This document shows positions 43,999-52,191 of a DNA stretch of 64,000 nt, piece after piece. Source of the DNA: Lepagella muris (GTDB lineage: Bacteria > Bacteroidota > Bacteroidia > Bacteroidales > Muribaculaceae); assembly GCF_004793975.1 (NCBI RefSeq), contig NZ_SRYB01000023.1, forward strand, positions 1-64,000, given 5' to 3'. The notes under the pieces were generated by a model that was not told the origin of the DNA, did not search any database, and worked only from the letters and a program-made list of their open reading frames with translations. Made by a program: the position numbers and the translations under genes. Each line of letters opens with the position of its first letter. Position 1 is the stretch's first letter.

Positions 43999-44997
43999 TC
44001 ATAGTTCAATCAAGTCGTCGGGATGGTAATGGCGGGTGGCGGTCCTGCCGATTATGTCGTCCCACATCATCGGGGATATTCCCGTGCCCGGACGTTTCGT
44101 CGTGAGATTCTCCGGAGAGAAGGTGTCGCCCTCGCGTATCTCCTTCGCTGCCACGATGCTCTTGCGAGCCACCGACATGTTTCTCCTTTCAGACGGGGAT
44201 ACACTCTTTATCGGGGAGCCGAGAGCCATGGCGATATGCTTTATCGTCTCCACCATGTCGTGCAGTTCGGTGGGATCGAGGGATGCGGTATGATCCGGTC
44301 CGGGGAGATTCTTGTCGAGGGTGAAGTGCTTCTCTATCACGGTTGCCCCCATAGCCGTGGCGGCAATCGGCACCTCGATACCTTTCGTATGGTCGGAATA
44401 TCCCACGCTCACCCCGAAAGCCTCATGCAGAGTGAGCATAGCCTTCAGATTGACGTCAATATAAGGGGTGGGGTATTGGGTGTTGCAATGGAGCAGGGTG
44501 ATGTCGTTGCGGCATAATCCGCCGTCGTAAAGTGCTTTCAAAGCGTTCTCCACGTCGGCGAGTGTGCTCATCCCCGTTGACATTATCACCGGTATATGCT
44601 TTTCGGCAATAGCTCTCAGATAGGGTAGGTTGGTGATTTCGCCTGACGGTATCTTCATATACTTCATGTCGAGCGATGCGAGGAAGTCGATGCTCTCGAT
44701 ATCGAAGGGCGTGGATAGGAACCCTATCCCTTTCTCGCGGGCATGAGCCGCGATTTTCCTGAAATCATCGTGCGACAGCTCAAGCTGACGGAGCATCTCC
44801 CTCTGGTTGTCGGCATTGCAGTTCTTGCGCTGGTAGTCGGCGGTATCAGCCGAACAGGTCACAAGTTTATCGGAGGAGAAAGTCTGGAATTTCACGAAGT
44901 CGGCACCGGCATCCGCGGCGGCATCCACGAGTTGAAGAGCCATTTCAAGCGATCCGTTATGGTTTACGCCGGCTTCGGCTATGATTATCGGTCTCAT
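43999..44997 (-). CDS. neuB: N-acetylneuraminate (nonulosonate) synthase
   Basis: 332 aa. TIM-barrel synthase domain (IIIAEAGVNHNGSLEMALQLVDAA, FVKFQTF, STGMSTLADVENAL, TLLHCNTQYPTP, YSDHTKGIEVPIAATAMGATVIEKHFTLDK) followed by a C-terminal SAF/antifreeze-like domain (about 275-332; VAAKEIREGDTFSPENLTTKRPG). It condenses phosphoenolpyruvate with N-acetylmannosamine or an analogue to give a nine-carbon acidic sugar. Middle gene of the neuD-neuB-neuC run. Confidence 0.93.
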   Translation of the reverse strand: MRPIIIAEAGVNHNGSLEMALQLVDAAADAGADFVKFQTFSSDKLVTCSADTADYQRKNCNADNQREMLRQLELSHDDFRKIAAHAREKGIGFLSTPFDIESIDFLASLDMKYMKIPSGEITNLPYLRAIAEKHIPVIMSTGMSTLADVENALKALYDGGLCRNDITLLHCNTQYPTPYIDVNLKAMLTLHEAFGVSVGYSDHTKGIEVPIAATAMGATVIEKHFTLDKNLPGPDHTASLDPTELHDMVETIKHIAMALGSPIKSVSPSERRNMSVARKSIVAAKEIREGDTFSPENLTTKRPGTGISPMMWDDIIGRTATRHYHPDDLIEL

Positions 44998-45019
44998 AAA
45001 AAGATTCTGATTGATAAGT

Positions 45020-45164
45020 TTAAATGGTTTAAGGTTTAAAGTTTATGGTTTATGATCATTAAATTTTGTATAATGAAAAGATTCGTGTATTTTCGTGAAT
45101 CTTAAACCTTAAACCTTAAACTATAAACCATAAACCACTGAAGTGTAGCTTGCGAAACTTCAGT
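45020..45164. repeat. intergenic repeat copy A (145 bp)
   Basis: About 95% identical to 45897-46034, same orientation. Copy A has one extra 7-bp AAACCTT unit. Inside, GGTTTAAGGTTTAAAG on the left pairs with AAACCTTAAAC-type words on the right, and the end is a stem ACTGAAGT/ACTTCAGT. It fills the gap between neuD and neuB. Confidence 0.8.
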
Positions 45165-45174
45165 GACTGAGGTT

Positions 45175-45846
45175 TCAACGCTTTTTCAGTCTATGTAATT
45201 TTAGAGGGGAGCCGTGGTATATCCCCGGTTCCGTAAGGTCTCTGTTGACGGTCGCGCCCATTGCTACGGTCACTCCGGATGCGATTGTCACCCCGTTCAT
45301 CACGTTTGCACCCAATCCGATGAAGCAATCCTCTCCGATGGTGACTCCACCGCCTATGGTTGCGCCGGGACCGATAAAAGTGTTGTCGCCGATCACGCAG
45401 TCATGTTCCACGATTGCGCCTGTGTTGACGATTACGTTCTCGCCGAGACGGGCACGGTTGACGACTGCACGGTTGAGGATGGCACATCCGTTGCCTACCG
45501 AGGAGTGGCGGGTGACGATAGCTGTGGGGGCAATGACGCTTACAAATTCAGCTCCGGCATCACGATATTTCTGTATAAGCCTCTTTCGCTTATCCATCAC
45601 CGGCAGACCGGCATATACGAAAGCGACATGGAATTTATAGTCTTCATCGGCGAGAGCCGCCACGGCGGAGTCGTCGCCACGCCATTCCAGCTCCATCAAT
45701 GGGGAGGGGGAAAGTGCGGTGTATCCGGCAAAGAAGTTAGGGTTGGTTACAGCTTCCGCCACGGATAGGGCATGTCCGCCACCGCCGGCGAGTATTATCC
45801 CCTTGCCGTGGTCTGCAACGTCAGGATGATTGTTGGTATCAGTCAT
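45175..45846 (-). CDS. neuD: NeuD-family sugar O-acyltransferase
   Basis: 223 aa. N-terminal PglD-type nucleotide/sugar-binding part (GIILAGGGGHALSVAEAV) and a left-handed beta-helix of hexapeptide repeats (about 100-205; SSVGNGCAILNRAVVNRARLG, VIGDNTFIGPGATIGGG). NeuD proteins O-acetylate sialic acids or assist their synthesis. It lies directly upstream of neuB, separated by repeat copy A, and is preceded by copy B. Confidence 0.87.
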   Translation of the reverse strand: MTDTNNHPDVADHGKGIILAGGGGHALSVAEAVTNPNFFAGYTALSPSPLMELEWRGDDSAVAALADEDYKFHVAFVYAGLPVMDKRKRLIQKYRDAGAEFVSVIAPTAIVTRHSSVGNGCAILNRAVVNRARLGENVIVNTGAIVEHDCVIGDNTFIGPGATIGGGVTIGEDCFIGLGANVMNGVTIASGVTVAMGATVNRDLTEPGIYHGSPLKLHRLKKR

Positions 45847-45896
45847 AATTATAGGCGGTATTATTTAAGTTTCGCAAGTTTTTCAACTTGCTTCAC

Positions 45897-46034
45897 TTAA
45901 ATGGTTTAAGGTTTAAAGTTTATGGTTTATGATCATTAAATTTTGTATAATGAAAAGATTCGTGGATTTCCGTGAATCTTAAACCTTAAACTATAAACTA
46001 TAAACCACTGAAGTGCAGCTTGCGAAACTTCAGT
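45897..46034. repeat. intergenic repeat copy B (138 bp)
   Basis: Second copy of the repeat at 45020-45164. Its end touches the stop codon of the SpoU methylase gene. Just outside, 45868-45896 carries another inverted element with AAGTTTCGCAAG wording shared with the repeat's terminal stem. Confidence 0.8.
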
Positions 46035-46840
46035 TATTTATTTCGTATGCGCAGTTCCCAGAATGCCACGGCAGAGGCAGCCGCCACGTTGAGGGAATCG
46101 ACTCCATACGCCATCGGTATCTTCGCGGTGTAGTCGGCATTTTCAATCACGTTGAGAGCGAGTCCGTCCCCTTCCGTGCCGAGTATCAGTGCGAGACGAG
46201 GCTCCGCAGCAAGGGCGGCATCGTCGATACTTACCGATTTATCGGTGAGAGCTAAGGCGACTGTCTTGAATCCCATCTCTTTGAGAGCTGAGATCGGCGC
46301 GTCAATCCACGTCCACGGCACAAGGAATATCGTGCCCATCGACACGCGCACGGCACGCCTGTTGAGCGGGTCGCACGATGTGGGGGTGAGTAGCACGCAG
46401 TCGATACCCAAGGCAGCGGCTGAACGGAAGATTGCGCCGATATTGGTGGTGTCGGTCACTCCGTCGATTACGGCGATTCTTCGTGCGTCGCGGCATAGAT
46501 CGCGGAAATCGGCAGTACTCTTTCTGCGCATGGCGCATAGCACCCCACGGGTGAGGGTGTATCCGGTGAGTTGGGCGAGCATCTCCCTGCTTCCGGTGAA
46601 TACGGGCGTGTCAGGGCAGGCGTCGATAATCTCCTTGGCGTCACCATTTATATGCTTCTCCTCGCAGAGCAAGGAGATCGGTTCGTAACCGGCTTGGAGA
46701 GCGACCTTTATCACCTTCGGACTTTCCGCGATGAAAATCCCCTTATCCGGATCGAGCCGGTTTCTGAGCTGGGCTTCGGTAAGCGAAGAATAGACCTGCA
46801 CATCCGGCTCGGATAACGATTGAAGTCTGATAATATTCAT
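46034..46840 (-). CDS. SpoU/TrmH-family RNA 2'-O-ribose methyltransferase
   Basis: 268 aa. N-terminal substrate-binding extension (about 1-105) and a SPOUT knot domain with the three family motifs: NIGAIFRSAAALG, LGTEGDGL and IPMAYGVDSLNVAAASAV. It uses S-adenosylmethionine to methylate a ribose in tRNA or rRNA; the target nucleotide cannot be told from sequence alone. Upstream of neuD on the same strand, but probably a separate unit. Confidence 0.92.
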   Translation of the reverse strand: MNIIRLQSLSEPDVQVYSSLTEAQLRNRLDPDKGIFIAESPKVIKVALQAGYEPISLLCEEKHINGDAKEIIDACPDTPVFTGSREMLAQLTGYTLTRGVLCAMRRKSTADFRDLCRDARRIAVIDGVTDTTNIGAIFRSAAALGIDCVLLTPTSCDPLNRRAVRVSMGTIFLVPWTWIDAPISALKEMGFKTVALALTDKSVSIDDAALAAEPRLALILGTEGDGLALNVIENADYTAKIPMAYGVDSLNVAAASAVAFWELRIRNK

Positions 46841-46956
46841 GATTCTGCAAATTTATAATTTTTTATCAAAATCACAAAAAGCATGATGAAGTTTGGTATA
46901 ACATTTAGACAACATCAGTTAATCATAATAATATTTGCAAATTTGATACAATATAT

Positions 46957-46988
46957 ATAAATTTGCAATTCGCGAATTGCAAATTTAT
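46957..46988. promoter_or_regulatory. 32-bp perfect palindrome with embedded -7 box
   Basis: Arms of 16 bp, left arm ATAAATTTGCAATTCG. The left arm contains TAAATTTG, a match to the -7 box, and an ATG follows at 46996. The arrangement fits an autoregulated promoter-operator of a small regulator, now decayed. Confidence 0.5.
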
Positions 46989-46995
46989 TTTGGAT

Positions 46996-47154
46996 ATGGC
47001 TAAAAATCATAACGGTATGCGACCTCAGGATATAGTAATATTTCCCGTGGTGAAAATTATACGTTTCGTCCGGATGCGGTGTTGGAGGTGTAAGGTTTCA
47101 AGTGTGCGGAGACCAATTGTTCCAACCCAGACTTTATATGGAGTATAAAAAACA
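46996..47154 (+). pseudogene. decayed small regulator-like gene
   Basis: A short frame starting MAKNHNGMRPQDIVIF resembles, from memory, the start of small Bacteroidetes winged-helix-like regulators, but then loses resemblance and ends after about 50 codons. The other two forward frames show coding-like stretches further on (for example 47092-47165, ending EYKKQFV). Frameshift decay is the simplest reading. Apart from this and the palindrome, the 46841-47259 interval shows nothing but a possible -7 box (TACCTTTG, 47203-47210). Confidence 0.3.
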
Positions 47155-47259
47155 GTTCGTTAAAAAGAGGGATTAAGGGGAAGTAATCGGAATAATTTTG
47201 TTACCTTTGCATAAAATTTGGTAAATCAACAACGACACTATTTAAATGACACTATTTAA

Positions 47260-48141
47260 ATGAAGCTATTTATAAGAATGCGAAAAGAGAGGGTTTTCAG
47301 AGGTATGCTTTTCGGGATGATGCTCGCTTTCGTCAGCCTATCGGCATCAGCCTTCCGTCTGCATTGCGAGGAGGATACGGTGAAAATCAATAAGATATTG
47401 TCAATGGCAGCACAGAATGGCGGCTCCATTGGCGAACGTTGTGTCTTTGTGGCGAAACAATTGGAAGGCACGCCGTGGTCAGAACCTCACGACAATGATT
47501 CCATCGGCACCATCATGGTCAACCTTCACAGCTTTGACCGCATGGGCTTCGTCAACATAGTCTATGCCCTTGCTGACGCAAGCATGCGGAAATTGCCGAC
47601 GATAAAGGAATTTGAGAAATCGCTTGAATCCATCAGTCGCCGTAAGGGTATAGATGATGGCTTCAGCGCACAGCTTATCTATGGGGCGGACTGGATTGTG
47701 GATAACGTCTACAGGGGACATCTGAAGGAGATGACCGAATACGTCACCGGGGGCGGATTCAAGACAAAGACCCTTGACTATATCACCCGCCACAAGGATG
47801 AGTATCCTGCGCTTAAAGATCCTAAGGTATATGACAAGGTGCGCATGATGGAGATGGGCTACCGTAGCCACCGAATACCACATCTTAAGAAACAGAGTGC
47901 CGCCAACAAACCTCTTCATGAGATAATGAAGGACGGCGACATAATAATGATGCTCTCGCAGGAGATTGATTTCGACATCTATGATGTGGGATTCATAGAG
48001 ATGGTTGACGGTGAGCCGCATCTTATCCATATCTCTCATGAAAACGGCAACGTGACGGCAGATCCATATCCATTGTCAAGGTTGTTCAAGATCGATGGTC
48101 AGCATTTCTACGGCTACAGATGGTTGCGTCCGGCGGAGTGA
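47260..48141 (+). CDS. DUF1460-like amidase-fold secreted protein, possible lost nucleophile
   Basis: 293 aa; start at 47260 or at the ATG at 47278. Signal peptide about 1-31 (LSASAF). The body matches the DUF1460 NlpC/P60-like family seen in Bacteroidetes: KQLEGTPW, a segment LHSFDRMGFVNIVYALADAS, GIDDGFSAQLIYGADWI, and HISHENGNV near the end. In family members the segment normally reads with a catalytic Cys (DCxxFVE pattern); here Arg stands at that place. The call to family is from memory and the catalytic loss should be viewed with that in mind. Confidence 0.72.
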   Translation: MKLFIRMRKERVFRGMLFGMMLAFVSLSASAFRLHCEEDTVKINKILSMAAQNGGSIGERCVFVAKQLEGTPWSEPHDNDSIGTIMVNLHSFDRMGFVNIVYALADASMRKLPTIKEFEKSLESISRRKGIDDGFSAQLIYGADWIVDNVYRGHLKEMTEYVTGGGFKTKTLDYITRHKDEYPALKDPKVYDKVRMMEMGYRSHRIPHLKKQSAANKPLHEIMKDGDIIMMLSQEIDFDIYDVGFIEMVDGEPHLIHISHENGNVTADPYPLSRLFKIDGQHFYGYRWLRPAE

Positions 48142-48191
48142 CCGTTGTCTGAGATATATTTATAGAAATAGATATTATCCTACAATACAGT

Positions 48192-48230
48192 GGATGTTTG
48201 TTTCCTAATGGGAAACAGACATCCTTTTTT
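48192..48230 (+). terminator. terminator after the DUF1460-like gene
   Basis: Arms GGATGTTTGTTTCC (48192-48205) and GGGAAACAGACATCC (48210-48224) followed by T6. Confidence 0.85.
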
Positions 48231-48337
48231 GTTGAAATATGAGCGGAGAATAAGGGTAATTAGTTGCATAATGAAATGGAGAAAATGGGAGATTCGGAGC
48301 AATCCGACATCCGGAATGCCGATTTTTATGAAATTTC

Positions 48338-48368
48338 TTGGAATATTACTGACAAAATGCTAAATTTG
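48338..48368 (+). promoter_or_regulatory. promoter of the asparaginase gene
   Basis: TTG (48338-48340), 20-bp spacer, TAAATTTG (48361-48368). Consensus Bacteroides spacing; predicted start about 20 nt before the ATG at 48395. Confidence 0.7.
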
Positions 48369-48394
48369 CGACAAATAAAAAGACTTTCCCGCCT

Positions 48395-49441
48395 ATGCAC
48401 AACAACCACTCTCATCCTAAAATCATGATGATATACACCGGAGGCACTATCGGCATGCGAGAAAATCCGGTCACTAAGGCACTTGAACCGTTTGATTTTG
48501 ACCATCTCATAGATAGTGTCCCAAAACTGAAGATGCTTGATTTTGAGATAGCCCATCATCAATTTGAGCAGCCTATCGATTCTTCCGCCATGACCCCGAG
48601 CCATTGGGGTGAGATCGCGAAAGTGATCGAGGATAATTATGAGAAATATGATGGTTTTGTTGTGCTTCACGGCACCGACACAATGGCTTACACGGCATCT
48701 GCCCTCAGCTTCATGTTTGAGAATCTCAACAAGCCGGTGATTATCACAGGTTCGCAATTGCCGATAGGGGAGGTGCGTACCGACGGAGAGGAGAACCTGA
48801 TCACTTCGCTCCAGATAGCTGCAGCCCGCGATGCCAACGGCGAACATACTGTCAGAGAGGTGGCTATATTGTTTGAGAACTATCTCTGGCGAGGGAATCG
48901 CAGCACCAAGCGTAGTGCAGATAACTTCAATGCCTTCAAGAGCAACAACTATCCGGAATTAGCGAAGATCGGTCTTGGCATCACGTTCAACCGCGAGTCA
49001 TTATGGCGCGGCGGACGGTCAGACCAGCCGCTGAAGGTGCATTACGACATGGATTGCAACGTAATGTTTATCGACCTGTTTCCGGGCATAGAGGAGAAGG
49101 TGGTGCGCCACATGCTTGCCACGCCGGATATCAAGGGTATCGTGCTAAAGACGTTCGGTGCAGGTAACGGACCTAACAGCCAATGGTTTATCGATGCAAT
49201 AAAGGAGACGGTTGACCGAGGGATCGTGGTGCTCAACATCACGCAGTGCTACAACGGAAGCGTTGAGCCATACCGTTACGTCACGGGTCTTGATCTTGCG
49301 AATGCCGGGGTTATCTCCGGGCATGACATGACTTCGGAGGCGGCGATCACCAAACTGATGTATCTGCTTGGTAGGGGGATGAGTGCATCTGAGGTGAAAG
49401 TCTTTATGGAATGTAGTCTCAGGGGCGAGATGTCGTGCTGA
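48395..49441 (+). CDS. ansA: type I (cytosolic) L-asparaginase
   Basis: 348 aa. No signal peptide. The two catalytic threonine motifs are present: MMIYTGGTIGM near the N-terminus and VVLHGTDTMAYTASAL. Also ITGSQLPIGEVRTDGEENL and LKTFGAGNGPNSQWFIDA. It hydrolyses L-asparagine to aspartate and ammonia in the cytoplasm. Monocistronic, with its own consensus promoter at 48338-48368. Confidence 0.94.
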   Translation: MHNNHSHPKIMMIYTGGTIGMRENPVTKALEPFDFDHLIDSVPKLKMLDFEIAHHQFEQPIDSSAMTPSHWGEIAKVIEDNYEKYDGFVVLHGTDTMAYTASALSFMFENLNKPVIITGSQLPIGEVRTDGEENLITSLQIAAARDANGEHTVREVAILFENYLWRGNRSTKRSADNFNAFKSNNYPELAKIGLGITFNRESLWRGGRSDQPLKVHYDMDCNVMFIDLFPGIEEKVVRHMLATPDIKGIVLKTFGAGNGPNSQWFIDAIKETVDRGIVVLNITQCYNGSVEPYRYVTGLDLANAGVISGHDMTSEAAITKLMYLLGRGMSASEVKVFMECSLRGEMSC

Positions 49442-49566
49442 CAGGGAGATAGGCTGCCAGACATGGGGAATTTGGGATATAATTTGACTGTATGAGCAGG
49501 CTTGACTTGTACAGAAATTGCAAAAGTGGGATTATTTTTGTAATTTCGCTCCATAAAGAGTAAAAT

Positions 49567-50292
49567 ATGAACGGACTTACCGTGGCAGATTTTGCCGATA
49601 CAGGTCAATGGCGGCTGATACTGAAGATATTTAATACAGGGATAGTCGCCTATTTGGAAAACACGATTCACACGGATCTTGAACCCCAAATGCTATTTTC
49701 CACCCAATGGGAGGCAGACGGGGTCAATCTGTTGCGCAATATAGAGAATGCAGTGTATGATCATCCCCGGGTGCTTGACGATTTCTCCGCAAAGATAATA
49801 ATTTATGACCCGCGCACAGTCTTCTTGCCTACGGAGCTTGCTGAGGAATCTGAAGGTGGGGAGGAGACGTATTATACAGCATTATATGAGGCGGATCCCT
49901 CTGACGTCATCACAGGCAGCGATGCCGACGTGACGGTGGCGTATGCTCCCGCTCGCGGATTGAAGGGATTCCTACGCCGCACGTTCCCCGGAGCCAGGGT
50001 GGAATGTAACCTTATGGATATGCTGAAGCGATGCCGCAATGATGGTGAGGGCTATCGGATGTATGTGGAAGTGAGGGAAGGCGAGGCGGATTTCGTATTC
50101 CTGAATGGAAGGGATCTGATCTCCGCATCTACCCACGGATGGACTTCCGGAGATGATATTGTGTATCATGCACTCAACATAATGGAGGTCTACGGCGTTG
50201 CCTATTCAGAGGTGGCATGCAGGCTTACGGGGGATCATCTGCCGGAAGAGACTGCCGAAGCCTTGGGTAAGTTTTGTGGAAACAAAGAATAG
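49567..50292 (+). CDS. DUF3822-family protein upstream of rsmD
   Basis: 241 aa, no signal peptide. It resembles the Bacteroidetes DUF3822 proteins, which are regularly encoded just before rsmD; this gene ends 4 bp before it. The fold of the family is thought to be actin/RNase H-like; the molecular role is unknown to me. Visible features: acidic loop TELAEESEGGEETYYTALYE, VTVAYAPARGLKGFLRRTFPG and YRMYVEVREGEADFVFLNGRDLI. Confidence 0.82.
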   Translation: MNGLTVADFADTGQWRLILKIFNTGIVAYLENTIHTDLEPQMLFSTQWEADGVNLLRNIENAVYDHPRVLDDFSAKIIIYDPRTVFLPTELAEESEGGEETYYTALYEADPSDVITGSDADVTVAYAPARGLKGFLRRTFPGARVECNLMDMLKRCRNDGEGYRMYVEVREGEADFVFLNGRDLISASTHGWTSGDDIVYHALNIMEVYGVAYSEVACRLTGDHLPEETAEALGKFCGNKE

Positions 50293-50296
50293 AGTC

Positions 50297-50833
50297 ATGA
50301 GAATCATAAGAGGAAAATATGGACGTCGGCGTTTCGAGGTGCCTAAGAACATTACGGCACGTCCGACAACGGATTTCGCACGTGAGAATCTGTTTAATGT
50401 GCTTGAAAATCTTGATGATTTCGAGGGGAAGACTGCTCTCGATCTTTTTGCCGGCACGGGAGCGATCAGTTTTGAGTTTCTTTCGCGTGGATGTTCGGAA
50501 GTGACTGCCGTGGAGTTGTCGCCCATACAGTCCGGGTTTATAAGAAGCGTGAAGGAGAAACTTGGCGATGAGTCATTGCGGGTGATAAAGGGGGATGTAT
50601 TCAAGTTTATAGCCACGTGCCACCGGCAGTTTGACTTCATCTTCGCCGACCCTCCCTACGATCATCCGCGATTTGAGGAGGTGCCGGAGATGATACTCTC
50701 ATCCGGCATGGTCAAGCACGGCACTGTAGTGATAATAGAGCATTCAAAGACGCGGGATTTTTCCAGGCTTCCGGGATTCTCGCAGCATAGGGTGTATGGC
50801 AGTGTCAACTTTTCCATATTCGTAGTTGAATAA
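50297..50833 (+). CDS. rsmD: 16S rRNA (guanine966-N2)-methyltransferase
   Basis: 178 aa from the ATG at 50297 (MRIIRGKYGRRRFEVP); the open frame reaches back to 50198 inside the upstream gene but that part is not family-like. Rossmann methylase with DLFAGTGAISFE and catalytic ADPPYDHP. It methylates G966 of 16S rRNA. Coupled with the DUF3822 gene. Confidence 0.94.
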   Translation: MRIIRGKYGRRRFEVPKNITARPTTDFARENLFNVLENLDDFEGKTALDLFAGTGAISFEFLSRGCSEVTAVELSPIQSGFIRSVKEKLGDESLRVIKGDVFKFIATCHRQFDFIFADPPYDHPRFEEVPEMILSSGMVKHGTVVIIEHSKTRDFSRLPGFSQHRVYGSVNFSIFVVE

Positions 50834-50902
50834 AAACAAAAATCAGACAAACGTGATGTGCCGTCTTCCGTAGGCTGCACATTGAAAAATCTGTATAATC
50901 CA

Positions 50903-52120
50903 ATGGATAATAAAATAAAACTTGATTCGATAGAGGAGGCGATAGATGATTTCCGTCAGGGGAAATTCATCATAGTTGTGGATGATGAGGACCGGGAGAA
51001 TGAGGGCGACCTTATAATCGCGGCAGAGAAAATCACGGCTGATGATGTGAATTTCATGCTGAAGAATGCCCGCGGAGTGCTTTGTGCGCCAATCACCAAT
51101 GCACGCTGTAAGGAACTTGACCTGCCTCATCAGGTTGAGGACAATACGTCAGTTCTCGGCACACCGTTTACCGTGACGGTCGACAAGCTTGAGGGATGCA
51201 GCACGGGCGTTTCGGCAGAAGACCGTGCCGCCACCATACGTGCGTTGGCAGATCCGGCATCAACCCCGGCGACGTTCGGACGCCCCGGGCATATCAACCC
51301 ACTCTACGCACAGGACCGTGGCGTGATCCAGAGATGCGGCCACACGGAGGCGGCTGTGGATTTCGCCCGTCTTGCCGGACTGAACCCTGCGGCTGCACTC
51401 ATGGAGATAATGAGCGACGACGGGTCGATGGCCCGTCTTCCCGAATTGCGTAAGCGTGCCGATGAATGGGGCTTGAAGCTGGTCAGCATCCGCGACCTGA
51501 TAGCCTATCGGCTGAAGAATGATTCAATAGTGGAGGAGGGTGAAGAGGTGGATATGCCCACTGCCTACGGGCATTTCCGACTGATACCTTTCCGCCAGAA
51601 AGACAACGGTCTGGAGCATATTGCCCTTATCAAGGGTGATATCAGCAACGGTGAGCCTGTGCTCGTGAGAGTGCATTCGTCATGTGCTACGGGCGATATC
51701 TTCGGTTCGATGAGATGCGAATGTGGCGAACAGCTCCACCTTGCCCTGCAACGCATAGAGGAGGAGGGGCGAGGCGCGGTGATCTATCTGAATCAGGAGG
51801 GTAGAGGCATCGGGCTCATGGATAAGATAAAGGCTTATAAACTACAGGAGAACGGTCTCGACACGGTTGATGCAAACCTGCATCTCGGTCATAAGGCAGA
51901 CGAGCGCGACTATGGCGTGGGTGCCAATATACTTCATGCCTTAGGAATCAGGAAGATGCGGCTGATGAGCAATAATCCGGTGAAGAGAATCGGTCTGGAG
52001 GGATACGGACTTGAGGTGGTTGAAAACGTGCCGATAGAGGTGGAGCCCAACAGATACAACCGCTTCTACATGCATACCAAGAAGGAACGCATGGGTCATG
52101 ACCTTCATAAGGTGGACTGA
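50903..52120 (+). CDS. ribBA: bifunctional 3,4-dihydroxy-2-butanone-4-phosphate synthase / GTP cyclohydrolase II
   Basis: 405 aa from the ATG at 50903 (MDNKIKLDSIEEA); an upstream in-frame start at 50858 is disfavoured. N-terminal RibB domain with DDEDRENEGDLIIAA and STGVSAEDRAATI, C-terminal RibA domain with zinc ligands in SSCATGDIFGSMRCECGEQ and NQEGRGIGLMDKIKAY. Both make riboflavin precursors from ribulose 5-phosphate and GTP. I saw no FMN-riboswitch-like fold in the 69 bp upstream. A terminator follows. Confidence 0.95.
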   Translation: MDNKIKLDSIEEAIDDFRQGKFIIVVDDEDRENEGDLIIAAEKITADDVNFMLKNARGVLCAPITNARCKELDLPHQVEDNTSVLGTPFTVTVDKLEGCSTGVSAEDRAATIRALADPASTPATFGRPGHINPLYAQDRGVIQRCGHTEAAVDFARLAGLNPAAALMEIMSDDGSMARLPELRKRADEWGLKLVSIRDLIAYRLKNDSIVEEGEEVDMPTAYGHFRLIPFRQKDNGLEHIALIKGDISNGEPVLVRVHSSCATGDIFGSMRCECGEQLHLALQRIEEEGRGAVIYLNQEGRGIGLMDKIKAYKLQENGLDTVDANLHLGHKADERDYGVGANILHALGIRKMRLMSNNPVKRIGLEGYGLEVVENVPIEVEPNRYNRFYMHTKKERMGHDLHKVD

Positions 52121-52148
52121 ACGAGACATATCACAAAGCGAGATTAAG

Positions 52149-52182
52149 ATTCCGGTTGTCGAAGGCGACCGGAATTTTTTAG
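52149..52182 (+). terminator. terminator after ribBA
   Basis: Stem ATTCCGGTTGTC with GGCGACCGGAAT (one G-U pair), loop GAA, followed by T6. Confidence 0.8.
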
Positions 52183-52191
52183 TAACTATAT

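Noticed and set aside
45020..46034. CRISPR-like repeats
   Set aside because: Only two long copies, no regular spacers.
50834..50902. FMN riboswitch before ribBA
   Set aside because: The gap is 69 bp and shows none of the conserved FMN-element segments.
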